64,000 nt of DNA from Candidatus Krumholzibacteriota bacterium (lineage in GTDB: Bacteria > Krumholzibacteriota > Krumholzibacteriia > LZORAL124-64-63): the NCBI GenBank assembly GCA_022711765.1, contig JAKLEB010000001.1, positions 437,186 to 501,185 on the forward strand, in the 5' to 3' direction. This document shows positions 51,100 through 60,276 of this stretch, in pieces. Position 1 is the first letter of the stretch. Each line of letters starts with the position of its first letter. A program made the position numbers and the translations under genes. Below the pieces are notes generated by a model. That model did not search any database. It saw only the letters and a program-made list of their open reading frames with translations, and was not told the origin of the DNA.

Positions 51100-52369
51100 T
51101 CAGTCGAGGAACGGCTCCTCCCGCTGCAACCGGTAGTCCCCCAGCCCGTTGGCGTCGAAGAAGAGGAAGCGGCGCCCGAGTCCGGGATATACCCAGATCT
51201 CCCAGCTGGCGCCGGGAGTCCGCGCGTCGGCGACGACCTCGATCCGGGCCGGCTCGCCCCAGCGGATGTAGGTCCGACCGCGGTCGCTGAGAGCGCCGCG
51301 GCCGAATCCGCCGAAACGGTCGTCGGCGTCGACGATGCGCTGGAGATGCCGCCGCTGGGCCTCGACGCCGCCCCCAGGCTCGCCGCGGCCGAGGCTGTCC
51401 CAGACGGCCGTCCAGGCCGGCGCCCGGTCGGCCGCCGGGAGGTCGCGCAGGGCATCCCGCGCGTCCGTCGACACCAGATCGTCCAGCCAGACGAGGTGGC
51501 GCTTCCAGGCCCGGTCGTCCGCCCACGGGACCTGCAGATTGACGAACGTGAGAGCCGGTTCGCGCGGCAGCTGCAGCCGCTCGACGCCGCTGACGCTCTC
51601 GAGCACGATCTGCAGGCGACACTGGCCGAACGGCAGGCTGTCCCGGGGCCAGACCTGCACGAGCGTCGCCGGATCCGGGACGTCGACCGCCACGGCCGAT
51701 CGTTGCCGCCGCGGCCGTTCGAGGTCCGGGCCGCTCACCTCGGTCACCAGATCCAGGCCGCCCGCAGGCCACTCCCGGCGGCGCGGTTGCCGCTGCAAGA
51801 CGATCTCCAGCCTCAGCGAATCGGCGCCGGCCGCCAGCACGTGTCCACCGTTCGCGGCGGGTTCGAGATTGGTGTGAACCGCGGCGATCCAGACCGGCAT
51901 CGCCGCCAACACCCGCGGCTCGTGGGCGAGCTGCCGGTACCAGACGCGGGACGTCCCGGTGACCCGGGCGGCGACCTCGAGCGTCACGGGCTCGTCGCCC
52001 CGCAGCCGGAGCGGCGCGGCGACCTCGAGCTGCTTCGTCGACCGCGTCGCCGCGTAATCGCCGACCACGACCCGCGAGCTGCCCACGCCGCCGCCCACCT
52101 GGGTCCCGGATCGGCGGGCGACAACCTGGACCTCGAGGCCGCTCGTGAAGCCGTCGGCGGCGCGTGCGAACACCAGGGAATGGTACGGAGCCGCGACGCG
52201 CACGCAGGGCCGCACCGCGCCGGCGGGATCCTGGATCATCGTCAGCCAGGCGTCGAGCGGCAGGTCGCTCGCGCGCGGGTCGGCGGCGCCCGGCCGGGGC
52301 GCGGCGCACCCCGCGGCCACCACGCAGGCGATCCCCGCCGCGAGGGCCGCGGCGAGCCCGACCCGACGG

Positions 52370-52386
<17 letters not shown>
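51100..52386 (-). CDS. GWxTD-type lipoprotein
   Basis: The 428-residue precursor has a lipobox VAAGC with Cys27 and is probably an outer-membrane lipoprotein. The C-terminal segment [21 protein letters not shown] followed by WEIWVYP resembles the GWxTD domain, a family of unknown function common in FCB-group bacteria; the Trp-x-Thr core itself is altered to GALSD. The middle is beta-rich. ATG 52386 overlaps the ABC ATPase end by 17 nt, placing it last in the tolC-ATPase-lipoprotein operon. Confidence 0.75.
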
Positions 52387-53067
<681 letters not shown>

Positions 53068-53071
<4 letters not shown>

Positions 53072-54528
53072 TCCGATTCGCGCCCCATCTCGTCGAGTCG
53101 ACCGACCGCTCGCCAGAGGCGGGCCCGGGCGATCAGGTAGTCGCACACCGCCTGGGCCTCTTCGGCCTTGGCCGAAGCCAGGTTCACCTCGGCCGTGATG
53201 CGGTCGAGCTGCGTGCCCGCCCCGACCCGGAATCGCTCCTGCGCGAGCCTCAGCTCCTCCTCTGCCTGAGTGACCGTCTCGACCGAGACGTTGTGCTTCT
53301 CGATCGCCTCGCGCATGGCGTTGTGGAACTGCCGCACCTCCAGCTGGACGTCGAGCCGGATCTGTTCGTGCTGGTACTCGCTGATGCGAGCCTGGGCCTT
53401 GGCCCGGCCGCGGGCGGCGACGTTCTGGAAGCGGTCGAAGATGTCCCAGTTGACCTGCGCCCCCCACAGCCAGGCGTCCGATTCCTGCGAGCCGAACTTG
53501 TAGGGCGACTCGTCGTAGGAGCGCTGGTAGCGCGCGTAGAGGTCGAGGCGCGGCCAGAAGGCGCCGCCCGCCGCGGCGGCAGTGTGCGCCGCGGCCTGCT
53601 GGTTGTAGTCGCTGCCGATCACGTCGAGCCGATTCGCGAGCGCCTCGGCGTAGAGCCGGTCGACGTCCTCGATCGCCATCTCGGTCGAGAGCGGCGAGGT
53701 GTCGATCTCCAGGCGATCGGCGAGCGGCCGGTTCATGGCGTAGGCCAGGTCGGCGATCGCCATCCGGACCCGGTTCTCGGCGACCACGAGGTCGTACTTC
53801 GTCTGCTCGAGACGCACGCGTTGCTGCAGGACGTCGCTCTTGGCGGCGCTGCCCAGGCGGAAGTAGGTCTCGGTGCGCTCGAGCTCGGCGGCGGCCTGGT
53901 CGCGGGTCTCGCTCGCGACCTCCCGCAGCCGCGTGAACCGCAGCAGATCGTAGTAGGCGACCGCCACGTTCTGGATGACGTTCTCTCGCGTGTAGTCCAC
54001 CCAGAGGCGGGACGACTCGCGACTGGCCCGAGCCGCCTTGAGCCGGTTGACGTTCGCCAGACCGTCGAAGAGCGTGAGGTTGGCGCCACCGCCCCAGTTC
54101 TTGCTCGTCGCCTCGATGTTGACGTCGCTGGTCCGCGTGCCGATCACCGTCTCGTACGGGATGTAGACCGAGTCGCCGTTGACCGTCTCGAATCCCTGCA
54201 GGGCCGGGCCGTAGACCGGCGACTCCGAATCGTAGTCGGTCCGGTCGGACTTGTTGTAGGATCCGTTGAAGCTCACGCTGGGCAGGAACGAGCCCCAGGC
54301 CTCCTTGACGTTCTGGTCGGCGATGTCCCGCTCGGCTGCCCGGATGCGCAGGTCGACGCTGCTGTCGAGCGCGATGCGGACGCAATCGCGAAGAGTCAAC
54401 GACTCGGTCGGCTCGGCGCTCGAGTCGGCGGCCACCTGGGCCGACGCGCCGGACGACAAGGTGATCAGGGCGACGAGGACGAGGACGGCCGTCGCGGCCG
54501 CGCGGCGGCAGACGTCGGGCTGGGACAT
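53068..54528 (-). CDS. TolC-family outer-membrane efflux protein
   Basis: The 486-residue precursor has a signal peptide cleaved after ASA (residue 30). It contains two OEP repeats with long coiled-coil helices ([61 protein letters not shown]). It should form the trimeric exit duct of a type I or tripartite efflux pump. ATG 54528 has AAGGAGAG upstream. It is the first gene of a three-gene operon. Confidence 0.92.
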
Positions 54529-54704
54529 GAGCGCTCTCTCCTTGCTGAAGCGGACCGGCCCGCAGCCGCGGGCCCGCGGGCATTCTAAGCGCGATCGGGG
54601 CCGCCTGGCCAGCACCGATCACGGCGTCCTGACGGATCCCGCCGGAACGGGGTTCCTACGGGCCTGAGCGCGCGGAGTTGCGCGATCCAGCGCAGCACGG
54701 CGAA

Positions 54705-54727
54705 GGCCGCGTCAAGATGACGCGGCC
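54705..54727 (-). terminator. terminator hairpin after tonB
   Basis: A perfect 10-bp stem GGCCGCGTCA (54705-54714) pairs with 54718-54727 around loop AGA. It is followed on the minus strand by TTCG. The rest of 54529-54771 holds nothing that I recognise. Confidence 0.65.
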
Positions 54728-54771
54728 CTGCGCTCCCGGGTTGCCTCGAGTCGCCGGAACAGGCGCGAGGA

Positions 54772-55434
54772 TCAGTTCAGCTTGAAGTTGTACGGCAGCG
54801 CCATCCAGCACTTGACCGGGATGTTGCGCTGCTTGCCCGGATTCCACCTCGTCTTGCGGGCCGCCTTCAGCGCCTCGCGGTCCAAGAGCGGGTGGATGCC
54901 CTTGACGATCTGGGCGTCGAGGACGTCGCCGTTCGGCCCGACCAGGATCTTGACCACGACCGTGCCCTGCATCTGCGACAAGCGCGCCATCTCGGGGTAC
55001 TCGGGCGTGACGTAGCCGCCCGGCTTCAGGGTCGGCTTCTCCTGGCTCGGGACGAAGGTGTCGCCCGTGTCGAACTGGCCGAAGTCCCCCATGCCGCTCG
55101 TCAGCGCCTGGTTGAAGTCGACGAAGGTGTCCGCGATGTCGACGTCCTCCGTGACCGCATCGTCGGGGGCCGCCTCGATGATCTTGGGCGGCGGGGGCGC
55201 CTCCGTGGGCGGCGGCGGCAGGTCGATCGCCTCGGTCTTGTCCTCGATATCGACGATCTCGAGCTCCTCGGTGCGCAGCTTGTACGGCGTGAAGCGGATC
55301 TGCGGAACGACGAACCAGGTGATGATCGTGAGGATGATCGCGATCACCAGCGACCAGCGCAGCGTCTTCTGGTACTGCGACTTGAACTCGGCGTTGGCCG
55401 ACAGGGCGTACTGCTTGCCGGTTTCGGTCGTCAT
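54772..55434 (-). CDS. tonB: TonB-family energy transducer
   Basis: The 220-residue protein has one membrane helix (about 27-46), a short Pro-rich linker (DLPPPPTEAPPPPK) and the C-terminal TonB domain (PEYPEMARLSQMQGTVVVKILVGPNGDV). It carries proton-motive energy to outer-membrane receptors. It lies 7 nt after an exbD gene and is the last of exbB-exbD-exbD-tonB. The partial receptor at 63241 is a likely client. Confidence 0.93.
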   Translation of the reverse strand: MTTETGKQYALSANAEFKSQYQKTLRWSLVIAIILTIITWFVVPQIRFTPYKLRTEELEIVDIEDKTEAIDLPPPPTEAPPPPKIIEAAPDDAVTEDVDIADTFVDFNQALTSGMGDFGQFDTGDTFVPSQEKPTLKPGGYVTPEYPEMARLSQMQGTVVVKILVGPNGDVLDAQIVKGIHPLLDREALKAARKTRWNPGKQRNIPVKCWMALPYNFKLN

Positions 55435-55441
55435 GACGCTC

Positions 55442-55870
55442 CTAGTACTTCGTCCCGGGATTCACTTCGATGTCGTTGTTGAAGAAAACCCGCACCGCGT
55501 TCACTTCCTTGAGCTGCTCCATGACCTCGCTCACGACTTCGTACGGCGTGTGGGCGTCCGTCTTGAAGGCGACGATGAGCTGGGGATTGTCCGCGAGCTT
55601 GGCCCCGAAGATGTCGGGAATGTGCCGCACCTGCACGAGTCGGTCGTCCACCGAGATCCGCCCCAGGCGATCGATGAAGATGCTGGAGATCATCTCCTTC
55701 TCGCCCTCCTCGCCGGCCTCGGCGCGCGGCAGGTCGACGGGCAGGCCGACCGCTTCGCGGAACACCGTGGTCACCATGAAGAAGATGAGCAGCAGGAACA
55801 CGATGTCGCCCATCGAAGCCGACGGGATGTACGGCTCTCCTCGCGCCGTGCGACCGAAATCCAGCGCCAT
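55442..55870 (-). CDS. exbD: ExbD/TolR-family protein, second copy
   Basis: The 142-residue protein has one membrane helix (DIVFLLLIFFMVTTVF) with the proton-path Asp of the family and a periplasmic domain. It is diverged from the upstream ExbD and begins 4 nt after it. Two ExbD proteins with one ExbB are common in FCB-type Ton systems, where heteromeric complexes are likely. Confidence 0.92.
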   Translation of the reverse strand: MALDFGRTARGEPYIPSASMGDIVFLLLIFFMVTTVFREAVGLPVDLPRAEAGEEGEKEMISSIFIDRLGRISVDDRLVQVRHIPDIFGAKLADNPQLIVAFKTDAHTPYEVVSEVMEQLKEVNAVRVFFNNDIEVNPGTKY

Positions 55871-55874
55871 GCCG

Positions 55875-56297
55875 CTACCTCCGGCTCGTCTTCAAGGTGA
55901 GTTTGCGCGCGTTGGCCAGCTTCAATTCGTCCAGGCAGGCGACCATGGTGCCGTAGTAGGCGTCGGGGTGAGTCTCCAGCAGGACGACGGTCTTCTCGTT
56001 CGCGAGGACCCTGGCCTCGATCGCGTTCTTGATCTGGTTGATCTCGATCACCTTGCGGTCGAGGGTAATGTGGTTGTCCGCGTGGATCCGGATCGTCGCG
56101 ATATTCTTCTCGGCCACCTGGATGACGTCCGCCTGCGTCCGCTGCTTGGCGGGCAGGATCATGACCAGACCCTGCTCCTCGGCGAAGATCGTCGTGACGA
56201 TGAAGAAGATCAGCAGCAGGAACGAGATGTCGGCAGTGGAGGTCGTCGGGATCTCGCCGAGCGCCCCCCGCTTCTTCTTCTTCTTGAAAATCCCCAT
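55875..56297 (-). CDS. exbD: ExbD/TolR-family protein, first copy
   Basis: The 140-residue protein has a basic N-terminus (FKKKKKRG), one membrane helix beginning with the conserved Asp (ADISFLLLIFFIVTTIF) and a periplasmic domain. It starts 30 nt after exbB. Confidence 0.93.
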   Translation of the reverse strand: MGIFKKKKKRGALGEIPTTSTADISFLLLIFFIVTTIFAEEQGLVMILPAKQRTQADVIQVAEKNIATIRIHADNHITLDRKVIEINQIKNAIEARVLANEKTVVLLETHPDAYYGTMVACLDELKLANARKLTLKTSRR

Positions 56298-56327
56298 GCC
56301 TGGCTCCCTGAGGCGCCGCGCCGGCGG

Positions 56328-57206
56328 CTACTTCATCGTTCCGAGGGTCTCGATCAGCTCCATCGCCGCTTCTTCCATCTCGATCGTCAGCCGGTCGATC
56401 GACTGGATGAAGTAGTTGTAGCCGACCGTGACGGGGATGGCGATCATCAGGCCCGCCGCGGTCGTGATCAAGGCCTCGGAGATACCGGAGGCGACGACCT
56501 TGGCGTTCACCTGGTCGCTGGCCGCGATGGCCTCGAACGCGTTGATCATACCCGACACGGTCCCGAGGAAGCCGATCAGCGGGGCGATCGTGCTCACCGA
56601 CGAGAGCCAGATCAGGCCGCGCTCGAGGAAGCTCATCTCGATCACGCCGGCGGTGCCGATGGCCTTCTCGACCGCCTCGTCGCCCTTGTCCGCCTTCTGC
56701 AGGCCGCTGTAGAGGATCGCCGCGATCGGGCCGCGCCACCGCTGGCATTCCTCGGCCGCCGCCTGCACGCCCTCGGTCTTGAGGGTCGTGATGACGGTGC
56801 CGATGAGCTTGCGCGTGTTGACCTTGGCGCGGCTGAGCGTGATCAGCCGCTCGATCAGGAAGACCAGGCCGATGATGGCCGCGGCGAGCAGCCACCACAT
56901 GAACACGCCGCCCTTGATGAAGATCACCCCGAGGCCGGTCTTGCCGAGGGGACTCCGCTCGAGCACGCCCATCAGGCCGCCGGCCTTGATGACCACCGGC
57001 GGCACGAGACCCGCGGAGTCGTTGGCGGACACGGCGAAGCCGAGCGAGTCGGTCGGGGCGTTGATCTTCTCGTAGCGCGCCTGCATCGCGTCCCGGGCGG
57101 CCTGGTCCTGCTCCTGCGCGAACGCAGGCGCCGCGACGGCCAGAGCCACGAATCCGAGGCACAGGAGCGCGACGCGCGCGCGATTCGACGTTGCGTGACG
57201 AGCCAT
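56328..57206 (-). CDS. exbB: ExbB/TolQ-family proton channel with signal peptide
   Basis: The 292-residue protein has an unusual N-terminus: a cleavable-looking signal peptide (AFA, residue 30) and ~60 periplasmic residues before the three MotA/TolQ/ExbB membrane helices. The core includes LERGLIWLSSVSTIAPLIGFLGTVSGMINAF and a final helix with the conserved Thr (ALITTAAGLMIAIPVTV). ATG 57206 has GGGAGA eight bases upstream. It is the first gene of the Ton operon. Confidence 0.93.
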   Translation of the reverse strand: MARHATSNRARVALLCLGFVALAVAAPAFAQEQDQAARDAMQARYEKINAPTDSLGFAVSANDSAGLVPPVVIKAGGLMGVLERSPLGKTGLGVIFIKGGVFMWWLLAAAIIGLVFLIERLITLSRAKVNTRKLIGTVITTLKTEGVQAAAEECQRWRGPIAAILYSGLQKADKGDEAVEKAIGTAGVIEMSFLERGLIWLSSVSTIAPLIGFLGTVSGMINAFEAIAASDQVNAKVVASGISEALITTAAGLMIAIPVTVGYNYFIQSIDRLTIEMEEAAMELIETLGTMK

Positions 57207-57358
57207 TGGCACAGTCTCCCTTTCGATGTGGGACCCGGACGGGTTGGTCGCTCGGAGATCCGGCTGCAGGTGGGGCGCCTCGCCATCCCTCCCATCGAGC
57301 GGGTCCCGCAACCGGGCCTGAGCGAGCCCAGGGCACCCTCTCGACCGCCGAATTCGGC

Positions 57359-57388
57359 AGTATATCGACGTCAATTAATTAGTGTCAA
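57359..57388 (-). promoter_or_regulatory. exbB operon promoter
   Basis: The minus strand has a perfect TTGACA (57388-57383), an 18-bp spacer and TATACT (57364-57359). Two further TTGAC words flank it at 57405-57400 and 57374-57369. The leader is about 150 nt. Confidence 0.7.
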
Positions 57389-57460
57389 CTGCCAGCCCAA
57401 GTCAAACGATTCTTCGCCGCTGGGACGCCCGCTGCGGCCCGGTTGCCGCGCGCCCGCGCC

Positions 57461-59110
57461 TCAGTCGCCCATGAGCCGCACGTTGTCGGATTCGAGCACG
57501 AATTCGCCCTGCCCGGTGCGATCGACGAAGAGGAACCGCAGGCCGCCTCCGTGGTCGCTGTACTGATTGGGGAAGAGCTGCCGGCCCGCGTCGTCGTACT
57601 GCCAGAGCTGGAAGGTCCGGGTGTCGGCGGCCGTCTTGTGGGCCCGGATGTCGACGTCGGCCATGTACGAATACGGCATCGGGATCGCGCCGATCACGGT
57701 GTAGTTGCCGCGCATGACGCTGAACCCCTCGTGCAGGTGCGGATCCCCGCTCTTGACCGTGCTGCCCAGCCGCTCCGGCGCATACCGTTCGTAGACGAGG
57801 ACGCGGGCGTCCTCGAGGTCCTTCTCGTTCATCGGCACGGGTTCCTCGCGGATGCCGTCGGGCGCGCCGAGAAGGAGGTAGATCCGACCCCGCGCGTCGA
57901 CCGCTCCCTGGTCGTCGAAGCCGCCGTAGTAGGCGCGGACGTGAGCCACGCGGCTCCGGAATTCGACGTAGGCCTCGTTGTAGGGGTCCTCCGGCGTCGG
58001 GTCCAGGGCGTCCCAGAACTCGTCCAGCATCGCCTCCTGCTCGACCCGCGGCGCCGCCTCGAATCGCTCGAGCTGCTCCGCCGACAGGACGGTCCGCCCC
58101 TCGCCCAGCAGGTCCTCGGTCCGCCGCGCGAGCTGCTGCAGGCTCCAGACGACGTCGAAACCCGTCAACAGACCGCGACCCACGCTGTCCAGGGGCGCGA
58201 TGCCCAGCCGGAACGAGCCGGGCGGCAGGCCGGCGGCGTTCATCTCCCAGTAGACGGCGGCCGGATTGCCCGCCGCGAGCGCCGCGCGGACCGGATCCGT
58301 CAGGGACAGCGTGTCCACGAGTCCGAAATCGAGGTGGTCGCTCACGATCTCCAGCCGCAGGTCGCGAGCCGACGCGCGCCGGCGATCCTCGACCAGCTCA
58401 GGGGGGGCGACCGTGAAATAGACCTGCAGCGCCTCCGCCTCCAGGCCGTAGCGGCGCGCCGGATTGATGAAGTCCCAGGGACCGCCGGCGCCCTGGCCAG
58501 GCACAGCCGGGCGACCGGTCGCGGACCACGCCCGGATCGGCGCGTGGGCCAGGTAGACCGCATCGCCGATGGACAGGCCGCGCGAGGGGCGGCCAGGCGG
58601 CGCGTCCCAGTCGGCGGCCGCCAGCGAGAAGGCCCGCTCGCCCGTTCCGAGGTACACCAGCCCCGGCCGGCGGCGGTTGAGGTCCTCCAGCTGGAGGCTG
58701 AACCGCCCGCTCGTGAACGGCACCTCCGCCAAAACCACGGTGAAGACCTGCGAGAGGGTCGGCGACCCGGCTTCCGCCTCGGACCGCGCCGTCAGGCGCA
58801 GCGTGGACTGGGTCGTGACTTCCTCGCCGGTGGGCGCGACCAGCGTGGCGGTCGCTCGCAGGCGGGCGCGGTAGCTGCCCGCCTCGTTCTCGAACGTGAC
58901 CTCCCGGTGAGGCACGCGGACGAGGGCGACCACGTCGATGCCCTCACCCGCATTCGGGAGCGTCACCAGGTCGCAGGTCGAGTAGAAATTCCCGGCGCCT
59001 TCGACTGGCCGCAGCCAGCCGGCGCTCGCCACGCCCGCCAGCGACAGGGCCAGAATCGCCGTCGCCAGCCGCAGGCCGTCGCGTCGCCGACGTTCGCGCA
59101 GCGTTCGCAT
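57461..59110 (-). CDS. GWxTD-domain secreted protein
   Basis: The 549-residue precursor has a signal peptide ending at ASA (residue 30). The N-terminal half is beta-rich. The second half matches the GWxTD family layout: FWDALDPTPEDPYNEAYVEFRSRV, a Tyr/Gly-rich stretch and GRIYLLLGAPDGI; the GWxTD tetrad itself is replaced by GAVDA. The function is unknown; the family is typical of FCB-group envelopes. ATG 59110 has AAGGA just upstream. It lies between the PorV terminator and the exbB promoter. Confidence 0.8.
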   Translation of the reverse strand: MRTLRERRRRDGLRLATAILALSLAGVASAGWLRPVEGAGNFYSTCDLVTLPNAGEGIDVVALVRVPHREVTFENEAGSYRARLRATATLVAPTGEEVTTQSTLRLTARSEAEAGSPTLSQVFTVVLAEVPFTSGRFSLQLEDLNRRRPGLVYLGTGERAFSLAAADWDAPPGRPSRGLSIGDAVYLAHAPIRAWSATGRPAVPGQGAGGPWDFINPARRYGLEAEALQVYFTVAPPELVEDRRRASARDLRLEIVSDHLDFGLVDTLSLTDPVRAALAAGNPAAVYWEMNAAGLPPGSFRLGIAPLDSVGRGLLTGFDVVWSLQQLARRTEDLLGEGRTVLSAEQLERFEAAPRVEQEAMLDEFWDALDPTPEDPYNEAYVEFRSRVAHVRAYYGGFDDQGAVDARGRIYLLLGAPDGIREEPVPMNEKDLEDARVLVYERYAPERLGSTVKSGDPHLHEGFSVMRGNYTVIGAIPMPYSYMADVDIRAHKTAADTRTFQLWQYDDAGRQLFPNQYSDHGGGLRFLFVDRTGQGEFVLESDNVRLMGD

Positions 59111-59208
59111 GTCATCCTTCCTTCGCTCTCGCCGGCGGCGGACCGGCACGGCCGGTCGCCGCGGTCGCGTCACCGTCAATCTACGACATCCGCCGGCCCC
59201 AGGAAAGA

Positions 59209-59238
59209 GCGCCCCGTCACCACACGGTGACGGGGCGC
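59209..59238 (-). terminator. terminator after the PorV-like gene
   Basis: A perfect 13-bp stem (59209-59221 with 59226-59238) has loop ACAC and is followed on the minus strand by TCTTTCCT. Confidence 0.8.
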
Positions 59239-59285
59239 GAGATGCCGGGGTCGGCCGCCGGCGCGGCCGCTGTCCCGAGCCGCGA

Positions 59286-60218
59286 TCAGTAGATCACCGA
59301 GAGGGAAAGCCGGTGCACGTACTGGAGCGGACCCATGTCCACCGCCGCGTAGTCGAGCTGCAGCTTGTTCGTCTTCCCGCTGCGGAGAGCGGCGCCGAAT
59401 CCGAACGCGAGCCCCTCGGTATCGTAATTGACGTGATAGCCGAGCCGGCCGTGGAAGGTGTCGTTGAGGGTGTACTCGCCGCCGAGGTTGGCGCGCTCCT
59501 TGTTGTCCGACGGATGGGAGAATTCCGACGCGAAGAGGATCTTGTGATGGTCGGTCCGGACCGGGACGAAGGAGGCGCCCACCTTGAACGTCGTCGGCAT
59601 CTTCGATTCCGTCTCGTCGAACGTCATCTTGCCGCCGAGGTTCTGGATCACCATGCCGAGCTGCAGATCCTGGACGCCGATGCGGTACATGATGCCGAAG
59701 TCGAAACCGAGGGTGTTGACCGCCGTCTCCGCCAGGCCCTCGTGCACGTAGTTGAGCGTGAACCCGGCCGAGAATTTGTCCGTGAAGAACCGGGCGTAGC
59801 TCAGGCCGAAGGTCTCGGCGCCGGCGTCGAAGTGCTGGCCGTTGCCGTCCGGCTCATACGCGGTGCGGACCGGCATGGGATCGAGCCACAGGGAGCGCGC
59901 CGAAAGCGCGATGGTGCCCGGGATCGAGCGCGGATTCGTCGCCAGGACCAGGCTCGTGAGCTTGATGTCCGCCGGCCACTCCACGTGGTTGAGAGCCACC
60001 TCGTTGGTGACCACGTTGACCAGACCGCCGGGATTCCAGAAGACACTGTTCGCGTCATCGGCGACTCCCGTGTACGCCGAGCCCATCCCGGCGGCGCGCG
60101 CGCTGACGCCGATCTTGAGGAACTGGCCGCCGAAGGTGCCGACCTTCGCGAACTGCTCGCTGAAGGCCGCTCCGGGGAGCGCCAGCAAGATGGCCATCAA
60201 CAGGGCAAAGCGCTTCAT
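59286..60218 (-). CDS. PorV/PorQ-family outer-membrane barrel protein
   Basis: The 310-residue precursor has a signal peptide cleaved after AFS (residue 20) and the family hallmark FLKIGVSARAAGMGSAYTGVADDANSVFWNPGG spread over residues 32-64. The rest is an alternating barrel ending in LSLSVIY. In type IX secretion PorV shuttles substrates across the outer membrane; homologues also occur in FCB lineages without a proven type IX system. ATG 60218 has GGAGG upstream. It follows a putative substrate gene by 58 nt. Confidence 0.85.
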   Translation of the reverse strand: MKRFALLMAILLALPGAAFSEQFAKVGTFGGQFLKIGVSARAAGMGSAYTGVADDANSVFWNPGGLVNVVTNEVALNHVEWPADIKLTSLVLATNPRSIPGTIALSARSLWLDPMPVRTAYEPDGNGQHFDAGAETFGLSYARFFTDKFSAGFTLNYVHEGLAETAVNTLGFDFGIMYRIGVQDLQLGMVIQNLGGKMTFDETESKMPTTFKVGASFVPVRTDHHKILFASEFSHPSDNKERANLGGEYTLNDTFHGRLGYHVNYDTEGLAFGFGAALRSGKTNKLQLDYAAVDMGPLQYVHRLSLSVIY

Positions 60219-60276
60219 GGTTTCCTCCAGGTCCGTCGCTCGACGGTACATGCTTGCCTGATACTCCGCAGCGGGA

